Shown here piece by piece: positions 58,790 through 64,000 of a DNA stretch of 64,000 nucleotides. Source of the stretch: Massilia sp. CFBP 13721 (GTDB lineage Bacteria > Pseudomonadota > Gammaproteobacteria > Burkholderiales > Burkholderiaceae_D); contig NZ_JACYUY010000024.1 in the NCBI RefSeq assembly GCF_014842025.1, forward strand, positions 33,606 to 97,605, given 5' to 3'. The position numbers were made by a program, and so were the translations under genes. The first letter of the stretch is position 1. The number at the start of each line of letters is the position of its first letter. The notes under the pieces are model-generated. The model saw nothing but the letters and a program-made list of their open reading frames with translations. It was not told the origin of the DNA and did no database searches.

Positions 58790-58803
58790 GTGCGTTTGCG
58801 TAC
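58790..58803 (+). promoter_or_regulatory. Stress-regulon operator site 10
   Basis: GTGCG-TTTG-CGTAC, with a 22-bp gap to CAAGCT, similar to the TAAGCT of site 5. It lies 60 bp before the GSP17M-like gene and 6 bp after the mtfA stop. Confidence 0.65.
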
Positions 58804-58862
58804 AGAATGTGCAGCCCAGCAAGAGCAAGCTTCGGATATCCAACGATAACAACGGAGAAACC

Positions 58863-59417
58863 ATGTCCACCATCATTGCAGGGCATTTCCAGACCCAGGA
58901 CGAAGCCGACGCCGCCGCGCAGGCGCTGGCCCAGGCCGGCTTCGCCCAGGACCGTCTCAGCACATTTTACCTGAGCCAGGCCGGCCAGCACGACATGACG
59001 CCGATCGGCGGCGATAACCTGCATTCCCCAGGCGCCAAGGAAACGCCGGTGGGTGTGGTGCAGGGCGGCGCCACGGGAGGAGCGATCGGGGCCATCGTCG
59101 GCGCCGCCACCGCGCCGGTCACCGGACCGGCCGGCCCCATCGTCGGCGGCCTCGTCGGCGCCCACGTCGGCTCGCTGTTTAGCTTCAGCAAGATGAAAGA
59201 CGCCGGCGAACATGAGGAGGGTGGGCGCGCACCGGTCGAGCAGCGCAAGGCCGGCATGCTCGTCGCCGTCGCCTTTGACGATGCCGCCGTCGAGTCGCGC
59301 GCGGTGGACGTGTTCCGCCAGCTCGGCGCGGTGCAGATCGAACGGGCGCGCGGCAACATCGTCGACGGCGACTGGGCCGACTTCGATGCCTCTCAACCCC
59401 CCGATATCATTCATTAA
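58863..59417 (+). CDS. General-stress-protein-17M-like protein with glycine zipper
   Basis: 184 residues from ATG 58863, with GGAG upstream. N-terminal MSTIIAGHFQTQDEADAAAQALAQAGFAQDRLSTFYL is the GSP17M-type alpha/beta unit. The middle (about 60-105) is a glycine zipper (GGATGGAIGAIVGAATAPVTGPAGPIVGGLVGAHVGSLF). The end has MLVAVAFDDAAVESRAVDVFRQLGAVQIERARG, the second half of the family fold. These are induced by general stress in many bacteria. Site 10 lies upstream. Confidence 0.88.
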   Translation: MSTIIAGHFQTQDEADAAAQALAQAGFAQDRLSTFYLSQAGQHDMTPIGGDNLHSPGAKETPVGVVQGGATGGAIGAIVGAATAPVTGPAGPIVGGLVGAHVGSLFSFSKMKDAGEHEEGGRAPVEQRKAGMLVAVAFDDAAVESRAVDVFRQLGAVQIERARGNIVDGDWADFDASQPPDIIH

Positions 59418-59468
59418 GCGCGGCATCCCACAGGCCGCAGCGTCGCTGCGGCCACTGCCTTGTAAACC

Positions 59469-59482
59469 TTGATCCATGTCAA
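59469..59482 (+). promoter_or_regulatory. FNR/ANR-type box before phaB
   Basis: TTGAT-CCAT-GTCAA, one base from the FNR consensus TTGAT-N4-ATCAA. A 21-bp gap leads to TAGACT as -10. It implies control of phaB by an oxygen- or redox-responsive FNR-type regulator, distinct from the GTGCG sites. Confidence 0.75.
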
Positions 59483-59550
59483 AGGCGTCCTCGTGTGGAC
59501 TCCTAGACTTGTCGCTTTCGGCCACCGGCCGATATTGACGAGGGGACAAC

Positions 59551-60297
59551 ATGGAAGAGAACAAGGTTGCACTGGTAACGGGTGGGATGGGCGGACTCGG
59601 CACGGCGCTGTGCCGCCGCCTGGCCGATGCGGGCTTCACGGTAGCCGTCACCTATTCGCCGTCGAACGCTTCGCCGGAAGGATGGCTGGCATCGCAGCGC
59701 GACGACGGCTACCGCTTTCGCGCCTGGCGCCTCGACGTCACCGACGACCGCGCCTGCGCGGCCATGATGGCGGCCCTGTTCGCCGAACTCGGCCGCATCG
59801 ACGTGCTGGTGAATAACGCCGGCATCACGCGCGACACCAGCCTGCGCAAGATGACCCTGGACGACTGGCACCAGGTGCTGCGCACCAACCTCGACAGTGT
59901 GTTCCACATGAGCCGCCAGGCGGTGGGGCCGATGACGGCGCAGCGCTGGGGCCGCATCATCAACATTTCCTCGGTCAACGCGAATAGCGGCGCCTTCGGC
60001 CAGACCAACTATGCGGCGGCCAAGGCCGGCATGCATGGATTTACCAAGGCGCTGGCGTTGGAAACGGCGCGCCACGGCGTGACCGTGAACACGGTGTCGC
60101 CGGGTTACCTGCGCACCAAAATGGTCGAGGCCGTGCCGCAGGAAATCATGCAAACCAAGATCTTGCCGCAGATCCCGCTGGGACGGCTGGGCGAGCCGGA
60201 AGAGGTGGCTGCGCTGGTCGCTTACCTGGCATCGGACGCCGCCGCCTTTATCACCGGCGCGGACATCGCGATCAATGGCGGCCAGCACATGCGTTAA
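59551..60297 (+). CDS. phaB: Acetoacetyl-CoA reductase PhaB
   Basis: 248 residues. An NADPH-dependent SDR that makes (R)-3-hydroxybutyryl-CoA for polyhydroxybutyrate. Motifs: ALVTGGMGGLGTALCRRL (cofactor loop), LDVTD, NNAGITRDTSLRKMT, the catalytic ISSVNANSGAFGQTNYAAAKAG (Ser...Tyr-x3-Lys), and VSPGYLRTKMVEAVP. The size and wording match PhaB over general 3-oxoacyl reductases. ATG 59551 has GAGGGGA upstream. No phaA or phaC is adjacent. Its TAA stop overlaps that of the convergent DksA-like gene. Confidence 0.92.
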   Translation: MEENKVALVTGGMGGLGTALCRRLADAGFTVAVTYSPSNASPEGWLASQRDDGYRFRAWRLDVTDDRACAAMMAALFAELGRIDVLVNNAGITRDTSLRKMTLDDWHQVLRTNLDSVFHMSRQAVGPMTAQRWGRIINISSVNANSGAFGQTNYAAAKAGMHGFTKALALETARHGVTVNTVSPGYLRTKMVEAVPQEIMQTKILPQIPLGRLGEPEEVAALVAYLASDAAAFITGADIAINGGQHMR

Positions 60298-60659
60298 AGT
60301 TTTTTCTCGAGGCGCGTCTGGCAACCGATGCACAGGCGCGCCTCGGGACGCGCCTGCAGCCGCGAAAAGCCGATGTCGCCGCCGCATTCCTCGCACAGGC
60401 CGTAGCTGTCGTCTTCGAACTTGGCCAGCGCATGGCGCAGCACCTGCATCCGCGCCGCGTGGTGGCCGGCGGCCTCGAGGGCGAGATCGTTGAGCAGGCG
60501 CACGGTGGCCTTGTCGGCGGGGGAGGTTTCGACTTCGGAGACCGGCAAATCGCGCGCGCCGTCCGCCGCATGCGCCTCGTCGGTACGGGTGAGGGCCGCC
60601 AGCTGCGCGGCGAGCGCGGCGCGCAACTGGGCCAGCTGGCCGGCGTCGAGGGCTGTCAT
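60294..60659 (-). CDS. DksA/TraR-family zinc-finger protein
   Basis: 121 residues. Two long N-terminal helices and a C4 zinc finger: CEECGGDIGFSRLQARPEARLCIGCQTR. The tip residues of the coiled coil (PADKATVRLLNDLALEAAGHHAARMQVLRHALAKFEDDSYG) are in place, but the protein is shorter than DksA and may be a DksA-like modulator of RNA polymerase. The upstream frame faces a region with a GTGCG-N8-CGCAC dyad. Its stop overlaps the phaB stop on the opposite strand. Confidence 0.9.
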   Translation of the reverse strand: MTALDAGQLAQLRAALAAQLAALTRTDEAHAADGARDLPVSEVETSPADKATVRLLNDLALEAAGHHAARMQVLRHALAKFEDDSYGLCEECGGDIGFSRLQARPEARLCIGCQTRLEKKL

Positions 60660-60830
60660 GGGAAGGTCCGTGCGTCTAGCTGCGCACGGCGGGATGCCGC
60701 GCGCGGGACGGAGTTTGAAGCCGAACTCGAGCAGTGCCGTTCATCGCCGACTCCCACATGAACTGGTGTGGAGCCAGTGTAGCGCGATGCGCGCGTCATG
60801 AACATCGGCGCACGCGCTGGAAAAGGTGCC

Positions 60831-61466
60831 TCAGGCGGGTTTGGCGGGCGCCTTGTTGGCGTCGATCGCCTTCATGTGGGTATTGATCTTGTCGAGCGCC
60901 GTGATGACCGAGGCAGCCTGGCCGGTCGCGGCCGCGCCCGCCAGTTGCAGCAAGCCGCCGACCAGCCCGGTGATGTCGCCGATGAGTGCGATCTTGCGGA
61001 TTTTCTCGGCCGCGGCCGTGGTCAGCGCCACCACCACCTGCTGCGACTTGCCGAGCGATTTCACCACATAGGTGGCCGCATCGGCATACAGTCCGTTGGC
61101 GCGCTGGCGCAGCACCAGTTCGTCTTCGAGCAAGGCGCGCGCCGTGGCTTGCACGTGGGCCGGCACGATGCCGCCGTCGTAGGCGCGGATGTCGCGCATG
61201 ATGCGCTCGTGCAGCTGGTCGGCGCAGGCCGACAGCTGATCCGCCAGTTCGACGATTTGCGGTACGCTGGCCAGGCCGCCGTTCGCGCCGGCGGGCGCAG
61301 GCACTGCCTTGGCGGCAGGGGCGGGGGCTTGCGCCTCCGGGGCGTCGCTTGCGGCATCGGCCTGTTCTGGCTGCGGCTCGCGCGCGACGGTGCTGGCTAG
61401 CGCGCCGGCGAATGCATCGATCGCCATGTCGGTTGCGTCGGCTTTCGGTTTCGTGTCTTTTGCCAT
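60831..61466 (-). CDS. Ala/Pro-linker protein, function unknown
   Basis: 211 residues. A Lys/Asp-rich N-terminus, an Ala/Pro/Glu-rich linker (about 30-62), and a helical C-terminal half (PQIVELADQLSACADQLHERIMRDIRAYDGGIVPAHVQATARALLEDELVLRQRANGLYADAATYVV, then KIRKIALIGDITGLVGGLLQLAGAAATG). No signal peptide is visible. It directly follows the lipoprotein gene at 61483 (gap 16 bp), so the two are co-transcribed. I do not recognise the family. Confidence 0.75.
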   Translation of the reverse strand: MAKDTKPKADATDMAIDAFAGALASTVAREPQPEQADAASDAPEAQAPAPAAKAVPAPAGANGGLASVPQIVELADQLSACADQLHERIMRDIRAYDGGIVPAHVQATARALLEDELVLRQRANGLYADAATYVVKSLGKSQQVVVALTTAAAEKIRKIALIGDITGLVGGLLQLAGAAATGQAASVITALDKINTHMKAIDANKAPAKPA

Positions 61467-61482
61467 GTCGTCCCCCTGAAAA

Positions 61483-62343
61483 TCATTCGCTCGCGAGGCC
61501 TTCGCGGATGATCCGCAGGTCGCGTCCGTAATTGCCGAGCATGCGCTTGACGTCGTCCTGCGTCAGCTTGTGCAGGTTTTCGCGCAGCTTCTGGTGCCCG
61601 AGCGCCACCTTGGTCAAGCCCTGCAAGGCCAGGTCGTAGCGGCGGTCGATCAGCTTGTACTCGCTCGCCTTGTTGATGTAATGCACCTTGGCCAGCGTGA
61701 CGAGCATGCGTTCGTCGCGGCCCTTGGCGAAAGGCAGCTCGACGTCGAAGATGCCGAGGATCGTCTTCTTTTCGTTTTCGTTGGTCTTGTAGTAGAGGCG
61801 GGTGAGCGAGATCATCGCCTCCAGCAGGGTCTGGACGTCGGCATCGCCGTCGCGCACCATGGTTTCCACGCTGCGGTTCTGGTAGCCCGAGGCGATCACG
61901 CGCGTCAGCAGGCGCGTCAGGCCGGTATAGGCGGCAATATGGCGCTGCTGCAAGCCGGATTCGGCATTCGCCTTGAGGCCATTGCCGAGGTCGTCGATGC
62001 GTTCGGTCAGGTCGTAGCGGGTGTCGCCGGCAAGCAGGCTCAGTGTCTGCATGTAGAGCACCAGCGCCTTTTGCACGCTGACGAAGTCTTCGTACACGGC
62101 GCGCCGCTTGGCGTCGTTTTCGCGCGCCAGCCGGTCGCTCGAGGCTGGCAGGTAGGGCTGTTCGCGCTCGTAGGTGTCGCGGTAGCGGCGCGAGAGTTCG
62201 GAATAGCCGCCGAGCTTGGCCGAGGCATCGGCGAATTCGCGTACTTCGACCAGGCTGACCGAACCCGTGGTCGCGGCGCAGCCGCCCAGCACCAGGTTGA
62301 CGGCCAGCAGGCAGCCGGCGAGGGCATAACGGAAGGGTGTCAT
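61483..62343 (-). CDS. Uncharacterised lipoprotein
   Basis: 286 residues from ATG 62343, with GAGGA upstream. Signal ending LGGC (FRYALAGCLLAVNLVLGGCAA). The mature part is all-helical with VREFADASAKLGGYSELSRRYRDTYEREQPYL, then a long coiled-coil-like LLAGDTRYDLTERIDDLGNGLKAN, and a C-terminal LTQDDVKRMLGNYGRDLRIIREGL. I do not recognise it. It is paired with the gene at 60831, as if a periplasmic and a cytoplasmic partner. Confidence 0.78.
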   Translation of the reverse strand: MTPFRYALAGCLLAVNLVLGGCAATTGSVSLVEVREFADASAKLGGYSELSRRYRDTYEREQPYLPASSDRLARENDAKRRAVYEDFVSVQKALVLYMQTLSLLAGDTRYDLTERIDDLGNGLKANAESGLQQRHIAAYTGLTRLLTRVIASGYQNRSVETMVRDGDADVQTLLEAMISLTRLYYKTNENEKKTILGIFDVELPFAKGRDERMLVTLAKVHYINKASEYKLIDRRYDLALQGLTKVALGHQKLRENLHKLTQDDVKRMLGNYGRDLRIIREGLASE

Positions 62344-62440
62344 CGGATCCTCTCGGAGCGGCGAAATGCCGGACGGAAAGATCCTATTCTGGCAAACGCC
62401 GCTGTGGGCGGCGTTGCATTTAATCAATTACTGGAAAGGC

Positions 62441-62806
62441 TCAGGCGACCTTGCTACGGTCGAAGTGCGGATTCTCGATAATGCCGAACAGATTCCCGTC
62501 GGGGTCGCGCACGGTGGCCACGCGGATGCCTTCGCCGACGTCCGCCAGCGCTGCGTCGACCGTGGCGCCCAGCGCTTCCAGCCGCGCCAGCTCGGCGGCC
62601 GCATCCTCGGTGCCCCAATAGGCGGTCGCGCCTGCGCTGCCGGGCACGCCATCGGGAATCAGGCCCAGTTCGAAGCCGCCGACCTCGAAGCCGACATAGA
62701 AGGGCTGCTCGAAATAAGGCGCCTTGCCCAGCACCTGGCGGTACCACTCGGTGGCTTCAGGCAGCTTGGTAACCGGATAGATGACGGTGCGCAGTCCCTG
62801 GATCAT
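62441..62806 (-). CDS. VOC-family (glyoxalase-like) protein
   Basis: 121 residues from ATG 62806, with AAGGAGA upstream. Two beta-alpha-beta-beta-beta units of the vicinal-oxygen-chelate fold: TVIYPVTKLPEATEWYRQVLGKAPYF, VGFEVGGFELGLIPDG, ATAYWGTEDAAAELARLEALGATV, and VRDPDGNLFGIIENP, where the last Glu and others would bind metal. Function could be a glyoxalase, dioxygenase or resistance protein. It is 51 bp upstream of hyi's end and on the same strand. Confidence 0.88.
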   Translation of the reverse strand: MIQGLRTVIYPVTKLPEATEWYRQVLGKAPYFEQPFYVGFEVGGFELGLIPDGVPGSAGATAYWGTEDAAAELARLEALGATVDAALADVGEGIRVATVRDPDGNLFGIIENPHFDRSKVA

Positions 62807-62856
62807 GGCCTTCTCCTTAGTGAAAAAGCAATGGTGCCGTAGCCGGACAGGCTTGT

Positions 62857-63654
62857 CTAGCTGTGTGTTGCCAAGGATGTTTGCCGCGGGCCGCGCCAGC
62901 CGAGGCCGTCGAGCGTCGCGCCGGCCGGGGTGTACTCGCAGCCGATCCAACCGTCGTAGCCAAGCTCGTCGAATACCTGGAACAGGTAGGGGAAATTGAT
63001 TTCACCCGTGCCCGGTTCATGCCGGCCCGGCACGTCGGCGATCTGGACGTGGCGGATCAGGGGCAGCAATTCGCGCAGGGTATTGGCCAGGTCGCCTTCC
63101 ATGCGCTGGGCGTGGTAGATGTCGAACTGCAAGAACAGGTTGTCGACCGCGCATTCGCGGATTACGCCGGCGGCCTGGCGCGAACCGGTGAGGAAGTAGC
63201 CGGGCACGTCGCGGTCGTTGATCGGTTCGATCAGGAGGGCGAGTCCCTTTTCCTTCAGCGCGGCGGCGGCGAAGCGCAGGTTGGCGACATAGGTAGCGTG
63301 GGCGCGTTCGCGCGGCACGTGCGGCGGCAGGATGCCGGCCATGCAGTGCAACTGCTTGACGCCGAGCTCGTCGGCGTAATCAAGGGCGAGTTCGACGCTG
63401 TCCTGGAATTCGCCGATGCGGCGCGGGTCGCAGGCCAGGCCGCGGTCGCCTCCCGGCCAATCGCCGGCGGGGAAATTGTGGAGCACGAGTTCGAGCCCGT
63501 AACGGGCCAGGCGGCCGGCGATCCATTCCGGTTCGCAGGCATACGGGAACTGGAATTCGACCGCGTCAAACCCCGCCTCGCGCGCGGCCGCGAAGCGGTC
63601 GAGGAAGCTGAGCTCGGTGAACATCGTGCTCAGGTTGGCTGCGAATTTGGGCAT
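62857..63654 (-). CDS. hyi: Hydroxypyruvate isomerase
   Basis: 265 residues from ATG 63654; the frame is open further upstream but the family starts MPKFAANLSTMFTELSFLDRF. A TIM-barrel isomerase that interconverts hydroxypyruvate and tartronate semialdehyde in glyoxylate/allantoin metabolism. Landmarks are EFQFPYACEPEWIAGRL, LIEPINDRDVPGYFLTG, FLQFDIYHAQRMEGDLANTL, HVQIADVPGRHEPGTGEIN and GCEYTPAG, containing the metal-ligand Glu, Asp, His and Glu. The gcl and glxR genes that usually accompany it are not in the window. Confidence 0.93.
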   Translation of the reverse strand: MPKFAANLSTMFTELSFLDRFAAAREAGFDAVEFQFPYACEPEWIAGRLARYGLELVLHNFPAGDWPGGDRGLACDPRRIGEFQDSVELALDYADELGVKQLHCMAGILPPHVPRERAHATYVANLRFAAAALKEKGLALLIEPINDRDVPGYFLTGSRQAAGVIRECAVDNLFLQFDIYHAQRMEGDLANTLRELLPLIRHVQIADVPGRHEPGTGEINFPYLFQVFDELGYDGWIGCEYTPAGATLDGLGWRGPRQTSLATHS

Positions 63655-63742
63655 GGCGATCTCGAATGTTGACAGCCCGTTATCGTAGCACTGTGGCGTA
63701 GAAGCCGCAGGCATGACCCAATCGTGCGTCGGACGGAGGGAC

Positions 63743-63877
63743 GTAAGGTGGGCGGCTTCGCCGCCCACGCGTTCAACAATCGTTTGTTTTGTCGCGACAT
63801 ATCACCCGTGCGTCGAACGCGTGGGCGGCGTCGCGGCCGCGTAACCACAAGCGTTTGGGTGGAGCCGCCCACCTTAC
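63743..63877. repeat. GTAGGGTGGGC-family inverted-repeat element
   Basis: 135 bp. The left end GTAAGGTGGGCGGCTTCGCC and the right end GGTGGAGCCGCCCACCTTAC are inverted copies. A nested pair (GCCGCCCACGCG and CGCGTGGGCGGC) lies inside. The length equals that of the element at 35500-35634. Confidence 0.85.
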
Positions 63878-63905
63878 GGGTCTGCCGAGCATGGAACGGA
63901 CCGTC

Positions 63906-63965
63906 GAAAAAAAAACAGCCCGGCATGCCGGTAATGCCGTTCAGTTAAGGCTGAACGGCATTTTT
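63906..63965. terminator. Composite terminator, T-runs on both strands
   Basis: AATGCCGTTCAG (63933-63944) pairs with CTGAACGGCATT (63951-63962), followed on the forward strand by TTTTTCTTTT. On the reverse strand a second hairpin (CGGCAT/ATGCCG) is followed by nine Ts at 63907-63915. It is probably the end of a reverse-strand gene beyond the window and of a forward transcript. Confidence 0.78.
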
Positions 63966-64000
63966 CTTTTGTAGTGTTGTAAACGTCTTCAGAGGCTGTT

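Larger units (their letters stand above)
63655..64000. other. Terminal intergenic region
   Basis: 346 bp to the window end. It holds the repeat element at 63743-63877 and a composite terminator at about 63906-63965. No gene is recognised; one may start beyond the window. Confidence 0.6.

Noticed and set aside
60670..60687. GTGCG-TCTAGCTG-CGCAC dyad upstream of the DksA-like gene
   Set aside because: The half-sites match the stress-regulon motif but the spacer is 8, not 4, and it lies only about 11 bp from the start codon. It cannot be a class II site of the same kind.
1..64000. CRISPR array, insertion sequence or rRNA
   Set aside because: No regularly spaced direct repeats, transposase frames or rRNA-like sequence were seen anywhere in the window.

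Overview
This is a roughly 65% G+C chromosomal window that reads as a betaproteobacterium of the Oxalobacteraceae (Massilia/Telluria type). The grounds are the 4.5S RNA next to a dnaX-ybaB-recR operon, Burkholderiales-type gene neighbours, and two families of terminal-inverted-repeat elements in the intergenic regions. The genus is an inference. I see no prophage, plasmid, transposase or CRISPR array.

Layout. 0-8 kb is core: a lytic transglycosylase cut by the window edge, ubiD, the unannotated 4.5S RNA (ffs), a six-helix chemoreceptor, then dnaX-ybaB-yciI-like-recR. 8-13.5 kb holds a glycosyltransferase/deacetylase pair, a small lipoprotein and a penicillin-acylase-type hydrolase, separated by repeat elements. 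13.6-29.4 kb is signalling-rich: a hybrid kinase with a REC-PAS-GGDEF-EAL partner, an EAL-like/HDOD protein coupled to a PAS-GGDEF-EAL protein, and a Cache-GGDEF cyclase. Between them lie cstA-yjiX, tRNA-Ser(TGA), a broken rlmI and a methyltransferase-HNH fusion. 29.5-39.9 kb carries a porin, an SDR, a sulfate-binding protein, a small gene behind tandem SOS boxes, PAP2, a metallophosphoesterase, and a Gcr-type membrane protein with a phospholipase D.

40-60 kb is a dense envelope/general-stress region: OmpA-type proteins, glycine-zipper and BON lipoproteins, AsmA, DUF4398, DUF883/YqjE, a ferritin-like protein, AI-2E and BrkB membrane proteins, a GSP17M-like protein and PhaB. The end of the window has a DksA-like protein, an uncharacterised lipoprotein pair, a VOC protein and hydroxypyruvate isomerase.

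The main discovery is a shared operator in the stress region. Ten intergenic sites fit GT(G/T)CG-N4-CG(A/C/T)AC or a close variant. In each the site is followed after 22-23 bp by a -10-like hexamer, which puts the dyad at about -41.5, the classical class II position of CRP/FNR activators. A Crp/Fnr-family gene with an unusual recognition helix (42640-43371) lies among them and is the obvious candidate regulator. Three of these promoters drive a gene that is followed by an intrinsic terminator abutting the ribosome binding site of a second gene, suggesting read-through control. I read this as a previously unannotated envelope-stress regulon. All of it comes from sequence reading and has not been computed genome-wide.
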